NCBI RefSeq assembly: GCF_036802865.1 | Contig: NZ_DAIRVK010000006.1 | Span: 124,001 to 188,000 of the forward strand | Length of the DNA stretch: 64,000 nt | Source of the DNA: Sulfurospirillum sp036802865 | GTDB lineage: Bacteria; Campylobacterota; Campylobacteria; Campylobacterales; Sulfurospirillaceae | Direction of reading: 5' to 3' | In this document: one piece after another, positions 33,344 to 42,422 of the stretch | Layout: each line of letters opens with the position of its first letter | How positions within the stretch are numbered: position 1 is the first letter of the stretch | Program-made: the position numbers and the translations under genes | Notes under the pieces: generated by a model | Told to the model about the DNA's origin: nothing | Seen by the model: only the letters and a program-made list of their open reading frames with translations | The model's database searches: none

Positions 33344-33743
33344 TGGCTCTTCGCTAGGGAATCCTGGCGCTGGAGGCTATTGCGCGATTTTACGCTTTGG
33401 CAGTGTGGAGAAGATCGTAAGTGGTGGAATGGCAAATGCTACCAACAATCAGATGGAACTTTTAGCCGTCATTGAAGGGCTTGCTGCACTTAAAGAGGCG
33501 TGCGATGTAACACTTATTAGCGATTCGAGTTATGTTATCAAAGGTATTAATGAGTGGTTAGAAGGCTGGAAGCGTAAGAATTTTGCGAAAGTAAAAAATC
33601 CTGAGCTTTGGCAACGTTACATCGAAGTTGCTAAAAACCATAAAGTACATGGTATTTGGGTGCGAGGGCACGATGGGCATGCTGAAAATGAAATGTGCGA
33701 TAGAATCGCTAAAGAAGAAGCGACCAAAATAAAAATAGGCTAA
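33318..33743 (+). CDS. rnhA: Ribonuclease HI
   Basis: 141 residues, standard length. LFCDGSSLGNPGAGGYCAIL opens the fold with catalytic D9; NNQMELLAVIEGL carries the catalytic Glu; LISDSSYVIKGI the third acidic residue; and WVRGHDGHAENEMCD the histidine and last Asp. It cleaves the RNA strand of RNA-DNA hybrids, for example after primase. The gene begins inside the end of the LapB-like gene, so it is translationally coupled. A second RNase H (rnhB) is present at 38164. Confidence 0.97.
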   Translation: MKKISLFCDGSSLGNPGAGGYCAILRFGSVEKIVSGGMANATNNQMELLAVIEGLAALKEACDVTLISDSSYVIKGINEWLEGWKRKNFAKVKNPELWQRYIEVAKNHKVHGIWVRGHDGHAENEMCDRIAKEEATKIKIG

Positions 33744-33746
33744 GTA

Positions 33747-33769
33747 GCTTTTAGGCTTTGCCTAAAAGC
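33747..33769 (+). other. Perfect hairpin resembling part of the dispersed element
   Basis: GCTTTTAGGC-TTT-GCCTAAAAGC lies between rnhA and rnc. The surrounding AGTAGCTTTTAG...TAAAAGCGTTATA closely resembles positions 64-98 of copy A, so this may be a partial copy or the same kind of mRNA-processing hairpin; RNase III is encoded just downstream. Confidence 0.5.
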
Positions 33770-33795
33770 GTTATAAAAATGACAAAGGAAAGATA

Positions 33796-34479
33796 ATGCA
33801 AAAAAGACTAGAAGCGTTACAGAAGCGTTTGGGTTATCAGTTTAAAGATCAAAACCTGATAATCGAGGCACTTACGCACAAAAGCTCCAAACAACCCTAC
33901 AACAATGAACGCTTAGAGTTTTTAGGTGATGCGGTACTTGACCTTATTGTTGGAGAATACCTTTACCATGAATTTACACAAGTAGCAGAAGGTGAACTCT
34001 CCAAGTTACGTGCTTCGTTGGTAAATGAAAAAAGCTTTGAAAAACTGGCACGGTTACTTCATTTGGGTGAATACATCTATATCTCATTAGCGGAAGAAAA
34101 CAACAATGGCAGAGAAAAGCCTTCCTTACTTTCAAACGCATTTGAGGCGATTATGGGGGCACTGTATCTTGAAGCTGGGCTGGAAAAAGCCAGAGCATTA
34201 GCTATAGCACTTTTAGAAGAAGCCTATCCAAAAATCGATATGGACGCGATCTTTCGAGACCATAAAACAACCCTTCAGGAATTGACACAAGCGCATTTTG
34301 GAATGACGCCAGAGTACCGATTGGTACGTTCATTTGGTCCCGATCATAAAAAAGAGTTTGAAATCGCGGTGAGTGTACGTGGACGTGATCTTTCTATTGC
34401 AAGTGGCAAGAGTAAAAAAGAGGCACAACAAAAAGCGGCTTTATTAGCATTAGATATTTTGAAAAAAGAGATCAAATGA
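33796..34479 (+). CDS. rnc: Ribonuclease III
   Basis: 227 residues. The RNase III signature NNERLEFLGDAVLDLIVGE (about 36-54) holds the metal-binding acidic residues. A second acidic cluster is at NAFEAIMGALYLE (about 115-127). The double-stranded RNA-binding domain spans about 155-225, ending SGKSKKEAQQKAALLALD. It processes rRNA precursors and structured mRNAs. AAAGGAAAG precedes the ATG and the gene overlaps aroC by four bases (ATGA). The strong hairpin in its own leader is a candidate for autoregulatory cleavage, as known for rnc in other bacteria. Confidence 0.97.
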   Translation: MQKRLEALQKRLGYQFKDQNLIIEALTHKSSKQPYNNERLEFLGDAVLDLIVGEYLYHEFTQVAEGELSKLRASLVNEKSFEKLARLLHLGEYIYISLAEENNNGREKPSLLSNAFEAIMGALYLEAGLEKARALAIALLEEAYPKIDMDAIFRDHKTTLQELTQAHFGMTPEYRLVRSFGPDHKKEFEIAVSVRGRDLSIASGKSKKEAQQKAALLALDILKKEIK

Positions 34480-35555
34480 GTAGCAATACCTTTGGCAGAC
34501 GTTTTAGTTTTACGACCTTTGGTGAGTCACATGGACGAGCTATTGGCTGTGTAGTCGATGGTGTGCCAGCAGGGCTTGAGATTGATGAGGTATTTATTCA
34601 AAGCGAACTCGACCGTCGTAAACCTGGGCAAAACAAATACGCTACTGCACGTAAAGAGGGCGACAAAATCGAGATCTTAAGCGGTGTGTTTGAAGGCAAA
34701 AGTACAGGGACACCCATTGCAATGGTTATTTTCAATGAAAACCAAAAAAGTGGCGACTATGACAGTGTTAAAGACCTTTTTCGTCCAGGGCATGCGGATT
34801 TTACCTATTTTCACAAATACGGCATAAGAGATTACCGTGGTGGCGGGCGCTCAAGTGCGAGAGAAACAGCAGCACGTGTGGCAGCTGGTGCTATTGCTAA
34901 GCTACTTCTTTCATCTTTATCTATTAAAGTTCAAAGTGGTATTTGCGCGATTGGTGGCATTGAAGCTAAGAGCTTTGATTTTTCGCGTGTAAGTGAAAGT
35001 GAGATTTATGCGCTGGATGCCAGTGTCGAAGAAGCCCAAAAAGAGGCTATTTTAGAGGCTAAAAATGCGCATGATTCTGTGGGCGGTGTGGCACTTGTTC
35101 AGATTGTTGGTGCACCTGCTGGGCTTGGCGAACCGATTTACTATAAGTTGGATGCTCTGTTAGCCGAAGCAATGATGGGCATTAATGGCGTTAAAGGTAT
35201 AGAAATTGGTGAAGGTTCTCATGCTTCTTCACTTAAAGGCTCCCAAAATAATGATGCGATCACTTCTAAAGGGTTTATAACCAATCACAGCGGAGGCATT
35301 TTAGGTGGTATGAGCAATGGCGATACCATTACCTGTAAAGTCTATTTTAAACCCACACCTTCTATATTTATCTCACAAGAGACGATCAATACAGATGGCA
35401 ATGAACTTACGTGCAATCTCAAAGGAAGACACGATCCATGCATCGCTGTACGCGGTAGCGTTGTGGCAGAGTCAATGGCTGCTTTAGTCATTGCTGATTT
35501 ACTGCTTTTAAATCTTGGCTCCAATATGGAACAACTTAAACGTATCTATTTGTGA
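34476..35555 (+). CDS. aroC: Chorismate synthase
   Basis: 359 residues, normal length. Signatures seen are FTTFGESHGRAIGCVVDGVP (FMN/substrate region with the catalytic His), RRKPGQNKYAT, DYRGGGRSSARETAARVAAG and GRHDPC near the C-terminus. The enzyme converts EPSP to chorismate, the last step of the shikimate pathway, using reduced FMN. It overlaps rnc by four bases, so the operon couples RNA processing and aromatic amino acid synthesis without an evident functional link. A hairpin lies between its end and feoB. Confidence 0.98.
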   Translation: MSSNTFGRRFSFTTFGESHGRAIGCVVDGVPAGLEIDEVFIQSELDRRKPGQNKYATARKEGDKIEILSGVFEGKSTGTPIAMVIFNENQKSGDYDSVKDLFRPGHADFTYFHKYGIRDYRGGGRSSARETAARVAAGAIAKLLLSSLSIKVQSGICAIGGIEAKSFDFSRVSESEIYALDASVEEAQKEAILEAKNAHDSVGGVALVQIVGAPAGLGEPIYYKLDALLAEAMMGINGVKGIEIGEGSHASSLKGSQNNDAITSKGFITNHSGGILGGMSNGDTITCKVYFKPTPSIFISQETINTDGNELTCNLKGRHDPCIAVRGSVVAESMAALVIADLLLLNLGSNMEQLKRIYL

Positions 35556-35569
35556 AGGTTATGAAGGGG

Positions 35570-35593
35570 TGTGGCTACTAAAATGTAGCCACA
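35570..35593. terminator. Hairpin between convergent aroC and feoB
   Basis: TGTGGCTAC (35570-35578) pairs perfectly with GTAGCCACA (35585-35593) around TAAAAT. There is no proper U-run on either strand, so it is a possible bidirectional terminator or 3'-end protecting stem. Confidence 0.5.
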
Positions 35594-35599
35594 TCGCGG

Positions 35600-37786
35600 T
35601 TAGCTAAAGAGTAAAATAGTTCTGTATGTAATGAATGCTAGAACCCATGCTGTTGCAAAGGTGAAAATCACTAGATAAACGGTATAACGAGCTTCTTCTG
35701 CTTCTTTTGCAAACACTGCTGTTGCCGCAAGGCACGGAAGATAGACCATAACAAAGACGATAAATGCCATTGCCGAAGGAAAGCTAATGTTGGCTGTTAT
35801 GATTGCACGAAGTGAGCCATCATCTTCTTTCACACTATCGCCCAAAGAATAAAGAACGCCTAATGTGGAAACAATAACCTCTTTAGCCGCAAGTCCACTA
35901 AAGGTTGCTACACTCATTTTCCAGTCGAAACCAAGCGGTGCAAAGGCAGGTTCAATGGTTTTACCAATCATACCAAGGTATGTTTGTTCCATTAATTTTT
36001 CGCGTTTTTCATTTTCTAAAGCTTTAATCGCATCTTCGATAGACGCACTCTTATCTTCATCAATCGTTTCAGGAGCCTCTTTTTGTTCCTCTTCAATTAC
36101 CGGTTGATCGAGATTTGCACTTGGTTGTAGTGCTTCAATTTTAGTAGTGTACTCTTCCTCAATAAGGCTATTTTTGGGGTATGAACTGATAAACCAGATA
36201 AGCATTGAAGCCATCAAGATAAATGTTCCTGCTTTTTTAATATACATGGTTGATTTAGAATAAACCACAAACCACAACAATTTTAAGCTTGGTAAACGGT
36301 ATTTTGGCATTTCCATAACAAATGGTTCATCTTCGCCTTTAAAAGCACTCACACGCAAAATTTTAGCGGCGATAAGCCCTAAAAGCGCACCTGAAATGTA
36401 GATAGCGAACAGTACATTACCCGCCATATCTTCTTCAAAAAAAGCACCTGCAAAAAGAACATAAACAGGAAGACGTGCGCCACAACTCATGAAACCAATG
36501 ATGAACATTGTCAGCAAGCGGTCTTTTTTATTTTTAAGTGTACGTGCTGACATGTAGGCTGGAACTGAGCATCCAAAACCTGTAACGAGCGGTACAAAGC
36601 TTTTTCCATGCAAACCAAATTTATGAAAGAAACCATCCAATAAAAAGGCAGCTCTTGACATATAGCCTGTTGTTTCAAGCAACGCAATACCTAAGAAAAG
36701 AATCATAATGTTTGGTAAGAACATAATGACACTACCAACACCTGCGATGATGCCATCTGCGATCAACGATTTAAGCGCTTCATTACTAATAGTACTTCCA
36801 ACTGTTTCACCAAGCCATCCAAAACTTGCTTCAATCCAATCCATAGGGATTTGCCCTAAGGTAAACGTGAGTTGAAAAAGTCCCCACATCAAAAAGATAA
36901 AAATAGGAAGACCAAAAATTTTGTGAATCAAAATGGTATCGATCTTTTGTGTTAGATTTTTACGTGTGTTTTTAGTTATATGCAGTACTTCAGCGCATAA
37001 GCCTGCTGAAAAAGCACTATGTTGACGATTGATGACTTCTTCAATTTCTTCTGTTTGTGCATACATGTAAACATGTCCAAGAGCATTGTTGAGAATAGGG
37101 TGAAGTTCAACATACAATGGCTGTTCATGCATCAGAGCGTAAATCTCTTTTTTTTGCCATAAAAGCCCCATCGCGATTTGTCGATTGGTAAAGGAGGGCA
37201 TTTTAAAATGTTTGTCATCCAAAAAGCGGACAATTGTTTGCAGTTGTTCTTCCACTTCATCGCTGTATATCAGTTTAGGTGCAATGAGCGGGTTTTTCGT
37301 TACCTGTAAAATTTGATTGACCAATGCATCAATGTTTGTTTTATGTTTAGAGGAAACACGGACACAAGGAATTGAGAGATTTTTACTCATAATCTCAGTG
37401 TCGATATTTAGGCCTTCTTTAATCGCTTCATCGTCCATATTCAAAGCAATAACCATCTTTTTTTGAAGTTCCATAAGCTCCGTGGTAAGCATAAGGTTTC
37501 GCTCTAAGTTTGTGGAATCGATGACATTCAAAATGAGATCGTACTCGCCAGTGAGCAAAAAGTCTTTAGTCACTTTTTCATCTGCTGAAAAATCTTCTAA
37601 TGAGTAAAGACCAGGAAGATCAATAAATTCAATCGCAAAATCTTCTGTGCTTAAACGTGCAATGGCTTTTTCAACCGTAACACCTGCAAAGTTTCCGATT
37701 TTGAGGTTTGAGCCACTGATGGCATTGGCAAGATGACTTTTGCCAACATTGGGTTGTCCGACAAGCGCAATAACTATTTTGTTCAT
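35600..37786 (-). CDS. feoB: Ferrous iron transporter FeoB
   Basis: 728 residues. The N-terminal G domain has G1 GQPNVGKS (10-17), a threonine-containing switch (NFAGVTVEKA), G3 DLPG and G4 NMDD in place of NKxD-type wording, followed by the helical GDI region. The membrane part starts at about 285 with two gate repeats including GFGCSVPAYMSARTL. A soluble loop near 545-600 is unusually rich in Glu and Lys (EEEQKEAPETIDEDKSASIE) and looks like a lineage-specific insertion. It imports Fe(II) across the inner membrane, powered or gated by GTP. It abuts feoA, sharing one base with it. Confidence 0.97.
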   Translation of the reverse strand: MNKIVIALVGQPNVGKSHLANAISGSNLKIGNFAGVTVEKAIARLSTEDFAIEFIDLPGLYSLEDFSADEKVTKDFLLTGEYDLILNVIDSTNLERNLMLTTELMELQKKMVIALNMDDEAIKEGLNIDTEIMSKNLSIPCVRVSSKHKTNIDALVNQILQVTKNPLIAPKLIYSDEVEEQLQTIVRFLDDKHFKMPSFTNRQIAMGLLWQKKEIYALMHEQPLYVELHPILNNALGHVYMYAQTEEIEEVINRQHSAFSAGLCAEVLHITKNTRKNLTQKIDTILIHKIFGLPIFIFLMWGLFQLTFTLGQIPMDWIEASFGWLGETVGSTISNEALKSLIADGIIAGVGSVIMFLPNIMILFLGIALLETTGYMSRAAFLLDGFFHKFGLHGKSFVPLVTGFGCSVPAYMSARTLKNKKDRLLTMFIIGFMSCGARLPVYVLFAGAFFEEDMAGNVLFAIYISGALLGLIAAKILRVSAFKGEDEPFVMEMPKYRLPSLKLLWFVVYSKSTMYIKKAGTFILMASMLIWFISSYPKNSLIEEEYTTKIEALQPSANLDQPVIEEEQKEAPETIDEDKSASIEDAIKALENEKREKLMEQTYLGMIGKTIEPAFAPLGFDWKMSVATFSGLAAKEVIVSTLGVLYSLGDSVKEDDGSLRAIITANISFPSAMAFIVFVMVYLPCLAATAVFAKEAEEARYTVYLVIFTFATAWVLAFITYRTILLFS

Positions 37787-38013
37787 TACGCTACCTCTAC
37801 TTCGATGAGTTTTGCTTCATCAAAACGAAGTGCAACAGAGCTAAATCCAAGGGCTATTTTAATTGTATTTTTTTGAAGGCTCGTTTCGACGACTTCAACC
37901 TCTTTACCAATACTAAGGCCTAAAGATAAAAGACGTTTTTTCAGTATGTGTTGAGCGTGTATGTGTGTAATCAGCGCTTTTTGGTTTTTGTTGATTTGTG
38001 ACAAATCTACCAT
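37786..38013 (-). CDS. feoA: FeoA, Fe(II) transport accessory protein
   Basis: 75 residues from the ATG preceded by AAAGGAGAAAG; an in-frame start 18 bases upstream is less well supported. It is an SH3-like beta-barrel protein: ITHIHAQHILKKRLLSLGLSIG followed by EVEVVET and a C-terminal strand with VALRFDEAKLIEVEV. FeoA docks on FeoB and modulates iron uptake. First gene of the feoAB operon. Confidence 0.93.
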   Translation of the reverse strand: MVDLSQINKNQKALITHIHAQHILKKRLLSLGLSIGKEVEVVETSLQKNTIKIALGFSSVALRFDEAKLIEVEVA

Positions 38014-38059
38014 TCTTTCTCCTTTTTTCATCCAAACAGATAACGGGTCGTTAATGTTT

Positions 38060-38074
38060 TGATAATTGTTATTG
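38060..38074. promoter_or_regulatory. Weak Fur-box-like sequence upstream of feoA
   Basis: TGATAATTGTTATTG matches the first half of the 7-1-7 Fur consensus (TGATAAT-n-ATTATCA) perfectly and the second half at four of seven positions. Its place upstream of feoAB fits iron control, but the match is only partial in an A+T-rich region. Confidence 0.35.
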
Positions 38075-38163
38075 AAATAATAGGTTAATAAAGCTTTGAC
38101 TTAGCTTTATTTTGATTGTCGCTATCAACTTGTTGAGGTAAGTGGATTGTGGAAGAACGATTA

Positions 38164-38712
38164 TTAAAAGAGAGTAGCTTGTGAAAGTGATTTGAGTTTG
38201 AAGCTTTTGCGGTGAATTTCACAATATCCAAAGGCTTTAATCTTTTCAATATGCAAAGCACTTCCATACCCTTTATGTTTTTCAAATTCATAGTGCGGAT
38301 ACGTGGAAGCAATCTCGTACATGTACCTATCACGGCTTACTTTTGCCAAGATACTTGCGGCACTGACTTCAGGGATTTTTGCATCGGCTTTAACCATAGT
38401 GGTAATGCCCTGTACTCCAAAATTACAGTTTCCATCCATCAAAATATCATGTCCCAGAAAATGTGCTTTGATTGTTTCAATAGCATATTTGAGGCACGCA
38501 CTTAAACCTTTTGTATCAACCATAGCATGATCACAAAAGACGATTTTGAAGTCTGCTTTGCTTTGAAGTATTTCAAAAAAAGTTTCGCGTTGTTTTTCAC
38601 TGAGCAGTTTTGAGTCGTTAAGCCCTGAAACAGGCTCTTTTAAAATAGCACCTGCCACGACTAAAGGACCAGCTAAACACCCACGCCCTGCTTCATCAAT
38701 ACCGCATAACAT
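38164..38712 (-). CDS. rnhB: Ribonuclease HII
   Basis: 182 residues. LCGIDEAGRGCLAGPLVVAG contains the paired acidic residues D6 and E7 and the glycine loop. LNDSKLLSEKQR, KADAKIPEVSAASILAKVSRD and HKGYGSALH complete the family pattern. It removes ribonucleotides from DNA and RNA primers. Slightly short compared with E. coli (198) but typical of Campylobacterota. Transcribed toward feoA; a 9-bp hairpin AATAAAGCT/AGCTTTATT near 38090-38114 may mark the end of its transcript. Confidence 0.96.
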   Translation of the reverse strand: MLCGIDEAGRGCLAGPLVVAGAILKEPVSGLNDSKLLSEKQRETFFEILQSKADFKIVFCDHAMVDTKGLSACLKYAIETIKAHFLGHDILMDGNCNFGVQGITTMVKADAKIPEVSAASILAKVSRDRYMYEIASTYPHYEFEKHKGYGSALHIEKIKAFGYCEIHRKSFKLKSLSQATLF

Positions 38713-38764
38713 TCAAACTCCTTCAAGCCATCTTATATGTAAACGAAGTTTAGTGTAGATTTGC

Positions 38765-38939
38765 TAAAATAGTAGACTTCTTTCCTAGCCCATTGAAAAA
38801 AGAGTATCGCTTATAGCACATCACTTTTTAAAACTAAAAAGATCATTATAGCTTTAGCTATGACTCAATTTTGAGTTTCAAAAATTAACGCACTCTAAGC
38901 AAACTCTTTATTATTTTCAAGAGCTAGGAAAGAAGTCTA
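38765..38939 (+). repeat. Inverted-repeat-bounded promoter element 2
   Basis: A 17-bp perfect inverted repeat, TAGACTTCTTTCCTAGC at 38773-38789 and its complement at 38923-38939, encloses 133 bases. The left part, CATTGAAAAAAGAGTATCGC then TTATAGCACATCACTTTTT, is nearly identical to element 1 at 32181-32257. The centre adds small hairpins (CTTTTTA-aaac-TAAAAAG; ATAGC-ttta-GCTAT; ACTCA-att-TTGAGT). TAAAAT at 38765-38770 precedes the left arm, as TATAAT does in element 1. The right arm ends just before the GAGGAG site of the gene at 38956. Confidence 0.7.
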
Positions 38940-38955
38940 TTAGAGGAGTTAAGCC

Positions 38956-40206
38956 ATGTTCCACGAAAAAGAAGACCTTGAAAAAGCATTTAACAAAGAA
39001 CTTTTTGTTATCAAAAACGATCTCTACTATCAGCAGATCGATCTAACGAAAAATGGCAAAAAAGAACTTTTACGTGTGGACATCTCGTACATCCCACACA
39101 GTACACTCAGTGGCGATACTTACTCTTTGCGTAAAACAAACGATGGAAGACTCGTCGGGTTTATAGCTGATGCGATGGGTAAAGGGCTCTCTGCGGCTAT
39201 GAGCGCGATGGCGATTACCCGCTTTTTGAACTATTTTTTTGAAGAGCTTGAAGAGGAAGAGGGTTTTGTGTTTGATGTTTGGATCAACAAGACGCTCAAG
39301 TTTTTACAGAAAAACCTTTTTGATGAAGAGATCATGAGCATCGTGCTTGTGGAGTATGATATTCACGAATCCGTTATCAAATACGCTTCATGCGGTATGC
39401 CCGCTTTTTTTATTATCAGTGAAGAGGGTGAAGTTCAATCCATTCGTAGCAACAATCCTCCGCTCAGCATTTTTACCGAGAGTGTGCGTGTAAGTACGCT
39501 ACCTTCTGTTACGATTGCTAAAATGCTTTGTTACAGTGATGGACTCAGTGAAAGCTTGGTTCGTGGCGGAAAACTTTATGCTTCATGTTTAAAAGAAGAT
39601 TTCATCGACTCTATTTGTGTTAAGGATTTTCGTGACAAAGTGAGCGCACGCATTGGTAAAGGTGATGATGACATTACCTATATTTATATACAAAAATTGG
39701 AAATCTCTAAAGCCTTTAAGGTATTGCGTATTGCCAGTACGTATGAATCCATTGATGAGGCGTTGCAAAGTGTTGCCAATTATCTAAAAGCCCATCATGT
39801 CGATAGTAAAACAGCCAGTCAGATTATGCTAACATTCTCAGAGCTTCTTTTGAATGCCTTAGAACATGGCAGTTTCGGTGTCGATAAGGCGCGCAAGAAT
39901 TATCTGATAGAGCAAAATTTATTTGATGATGAGATGCTACGTCTTGAAAAGCTCCATCACGCCAAAAAGATTAAAATTATCTATGGCATTATTCCTAATG
40001 GTAAGCGAGAACTTTTTGAAGCCACGATAAGCGATCAAGGTGAAGGCTTTGATACAATGGTGCTCAAAAATATAGTCATTAATGCTGAAAAGTTCAATGG
40101 AAGGGGATTTGTTATTATTCGTAAGCTTTTAGATCATTTTTATTTCAATAAAAAAGGTAATGCCATTACGATTCAAAAGTTTATCACACCTGTCTTAGAG
40201 TTGTAG
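38956..40206 (+). CDS. SpoIIE-type PP2C phosphatase with C-terminal ATPase-like domain
   Basis: 416 residues, no membrane segment. The N-terminal two thirds is a PP2C/SpoIIE serine phosphatase: GDTYSLRKTNDGRLVGFIAD and AMGKGLSAAMSAM (metal-binding Asp and G-K-G loop), CYSDGLSES and GKGDDDITYIYI. The C-terminal part (about 255-415) is a GHKL-type ATPase resembling anti-sigma kinases of the RsbW/SpoIIAB group (LTFSELLLNALEHGSFG, then SDQGEGFD). The combination suggests a partner-switching regulator acting on a STAS protein; the small protein at 18949 is one possible partner. Start supported by GAGGAG before the ATG. Its leader is inverted-repeat element 2. Confidence 0.88.
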   Translation: MFHEKEDLEKAFNKELFVIKNDLYYQQIDLTKNGKKELLRVDISYIPHSTLSGDTYSLRKTNDGRLVGFIADAMGKGLSAAMSAMAITRFLNYFFEELEEEEGFVFDVWINKTLKFLQKNLFDEEIMSIVLVEYDIHESVIKYASCGMPAFFIISEEGEVQSIRSNNPPLSIFTESVRVSTLPSVTIAKMLCYSDGLSESLVRGGKLYASCLKEDFIDSICVKDFRDKVSARIGKGDDDITYIYIQKLEISKAFKVLRIASTYESIDEALQSVANYLKAHHVDSKTASQIMLTFSELLLNALEHGSFGVDKARKNYLIEQNLFDDEMLRLEKLHHAKKIKIIYGIIPNGKRELFEATISDQGEGFDTMVLKNIVINAEKFNGRGFVIIRKLLDHFYFNKKGNAITIQKFITPVLEL

Positions 40207-41268
40207 CGACCATTCCCAAAAGGGGGCAATGGAAAAACTAAAGCCTTCAATATCTTTAGCGCTTTCACTGCTAAGGGTTACCACTTCAATGCGCTTTACA
40301 TGCAAAGCCCAAAATGTGGGCAAAAGCTTTTGAAGTTTCATCTCAATAGCTTCGGTAGTTGCAAAACCAACGCATAACACAGCAAGAGATTCTTCCGGTA
40401 AGTAAAAATCAATTCCTTCTTCATAGAAGACTTTTTTACCCCGTTTGATGAGTTCTAAAAAAACCATATTCTCAAAACGTTTCAAAAAATCTTTTTTGAA
40501 TGTCAATGCATCTTTGAGTGCAAAATCAATGGAATAGACTTTTTTAGCAGAACTGGGTTGATTATATTTCTCAACAAAAAAAAGAAGTTTTTGGTCAATC
40601 AATTCAGAAGTGATAGCATAAAGTTTGTCTTTAGAAATTTTTGTAAATGCTTTAAGATAATTGTAAATCTGAAATAAAGAGATTTTGGTACTTTGAAGCT
40701 CACACAGACGTTTATAGATTAAAAAAGTAGTGGTATCATTTAAAATAAGATGCAACATCATTTGCATTTGTCTTTGATAATCCAGTTCAACACTGTGTGC
40801 AATATGCGGGAACGTCCCATGGTTAGCATAAAGATTGAAAAGGTGTTCGATGTTAGAGTGTTTTTTATCAAATGAGATAAACTCTTCAAAGTCGAGAGGG
40901 TACAACGTAAGTGTCTCATAACCTTTGAGTGTATTAGATGAAAAACTCGTCGTAATAAGAATTTCATCCACACGTGGCAGTTCAAATGAGAAGTCAAAAT
41001 GTTCAATTACTAATAACTTTATACGATTTTTTTGCACAAAAAGCGGTAAGTTTTCTGCCACGAGATGAGGCTCAACTCGATCATCTAAAAAATCTATATA
41101 GAGATAACTTCCTTTTTCATAATGGCTCAAATGATCAATAATTAGATGACTTTTTCCGCTTTTTCGTGGTCCATAAAGAATGGTTTTTTTATGGGTAATA
41201 GTAATTTTTCGATCAAAAAAGAGACTATTTTTGAAATTTGTTTCGTAAAGCGCTTGTAGTGTTTGCAT
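40195..41268 (-). CDS. AAA-type ATP-binding protein (AAA_14/DUF4143-like)
   Basis: 357 residues from the ATG preceded by GAGG; a longer frame to 41322 lacks a ribosome-binding site. Walker A is LYGPRKSGKSHLI (about 31-43) and a Walker B-like strand KLLVIEHFDF is at about 83-92. The middle is helical, and the C-terminus (about 265-357) resembles the nuclease-like domain of AAA_14/DUF4143 proteins, with VFYEEGIDFYLPEES. Function of the family is unclear; a role in DNA handling or toxin-like systems has been proposed. Its 3' end overlaps the convergent phosphatase gene by 12 bases, so no terminator separates them. Confidence 0.75.
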   Translation of the reverse strand: MQTLQALYETNFKNSLFFDRKITITHKKTILYGPRKSGKSHLIIDHLSHYEKGSYLYIDFLDDRVEPHLVAENLPLFVQKNRIKLLVIEHFDFSFELPRVDEILITTSFSSNTLKGYETLTLYPLDFEEFISFDKKHSNIEHLFNLYANHGTFPHIAHSVELDYQRQMQMMLHLILNDTTTFLIYKRLCELQSTKISLFQIYNYLKAFTKISKDKLYAITSELIDQKLLFFVEKYNQPSSAKKVYSIDFALKDALTFKKDFLKRFENMVFLELIKRGKKVFYEEGIDFYLPEESLAVLCVGFATTEAIEMKLQKLLPTFWALHVKRIEVVTLSSESAKDIEGFSFSIAPFWEWSLQL

Positions 41269-41437
41269 AAAATCCTCATTTTTATTTGTTAAAAAGCAAT
41301 ATTTTTTAACGACATTTATCACTTGAGTCGTAAAATTTTTTAATGAAAATCTTCAAAATTTAATGGGAATAGTTTATTATTTTCCTTATTAAAAGGAAAT
41401 AAAATACATATTAATAATGTGAAAACCCCTATATTTC

Positions 41438-41466
41438 TTGACTTTCTTTATCTATTGTTGTAAAAT
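41438..41466 (+). promoter_or_regulatory. Sigma-70 promoter of the S10 operon
   Basis: TTGACT (41438-41443), a 17-base spacer, then TAAAAT (41461-41466), about 50 bases ahead of the rpsJ start. This is the best -35/-10 pair in the window, as expected for a strong ribosomal promoter. Confidence 0.8.
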
Positions 41467-41522
41467 CACAGTCCTTTAATTAGGTCATCTTCAAGGTGGC
41501 AAGTTCTTTACAGGGGTACCAA

Positions 41523-41834
41523 ATGGAAAAAATTAGACTTAAACTCAAGGCGTATGACCATAGAGTTTTAGACAGATCTGTTGCAGCTATCGTTGAAGCT
41601 GTCAAACGAACTGGAGCCGAAATTGTCGGACCAATTCCTATGCCTACAAAAATCAAGCGCTATACAGTGCTTAGATCTCCGCACGTAAACAAATCTTCAA
41701 GAGAGCAATTTGAGATGAGAATCCATGCACGTATGATCGACATCGTGTCTGCGACTACGGATACAGTTGATTCACTCATGAAACTTGACTTGGCACCTGA
41801 AGTCAATGTTGAAGTTAGAGCTATGGGTAAATAA
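41523..41834 (+). CDS. rpsJ: 30S ribosomal protein S10
   Basis: 103 residues from the ATG preceded by AGGGG; the upstream in-frame extension has no ribosome-binding site. IRLKLKAYDHRVLD and GPIPMPTKIKRYTVLRSPH with SREQFEMRIHAR are diagnostic for S10, a head protein of the 30S subunit. First gene of the cluster that runs without interruption to rplQ. In other bacteria S10 also works with NusB in antitermination. Confidence 0.98.
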   Translation: MEKIRLKLKAYDHRVLDRSVAAIVEAVKRTGAEIVGPIPMPTKIKRYTVLRSPHVNKSSREQFEMRIHARMIDIVSATTDTVDSLMKLDLAPEVNVEVRAMGK

Positions 41835-41843
41835 GGGGTAATG

Positions 41844-42422
41844 ATGGAATATATTATTGAAAAAATCGGCATGAGCCGAACAATCGCAGTACCAAGCGTT
41901 CCGGTCACTTTACTCAGAGTTTTAGAAGCGAAAGTATGTGAAGTAAACGCAGATAAACGCGCTTTAGTTTCGTACGTGAGTGGCAAAAAAATGAACAAAG
42001 CTATTGTTGGTCAGCAAAAAAAGTATAACCTTTCTGCTGCATTCAATCGTTTTGTAACCATGGATGTTGCAAACGCAGAAGCAGGCGATTTAAATACAGC
42101 ACCTTTGGGCGAAGCAAAAACACTTAAAGTGTCTTTGAAAACTAAAGGTAGAGGTTTCTCAGGTGTTATTAAACGTCACAATTTTGGTGGCGGTCCTGGT
42201 GCACATGGTCACCGTTTTCATAGAACAACCGGTTCAATCGGTAACTGTGAATGGCCTGGTCGTGTTCAAAAAGGCAAAAAAATGCCTGGTCACTATGGTA
42301 ACACTCAAGTTACAGTAAAAAATGAGATCGTTTCATTTGACGCACAAAACGGTATCTTAGCTGTTAAAGGCTCAGTTCCTGGTGCAAATGGATCATTAGG
42401 TAAAGTAAGGATTGTTAAATGA
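41844..42422 (+). CDS. rplC: 50S ribosomal protein L3
   Basis: 192 residues. The second of two adjacent ATGs (41841, 41844) is taken because it gives normal spacing to AAGGGG. The conserved segment KGRGFSGVIKRHNFGGGPGA and HRTTGSIG mark L3, which binds 23S rRNA near the peptidyl transferase centre. It overlaps rplD by four bases (ATGA). Confidence 0.98.
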   Translation: MEYIIEKIGMSRTIAVPSVPVTLLRVLEAKVCEVNADKRALVSYVSGKKMNKAIVGQQKKYNLSAAFNRFVTMDVANAEAGDLNTAPLGEAKTLKVSLKTKGRGFSGVIKRHNFGGGPGAHGHRFHRTTGSIGNCEWPGRVQKGKKMPGHYGNTQVTVKNEIVSFDAQNGILAVKGSVPGANGSLGKVRIVK

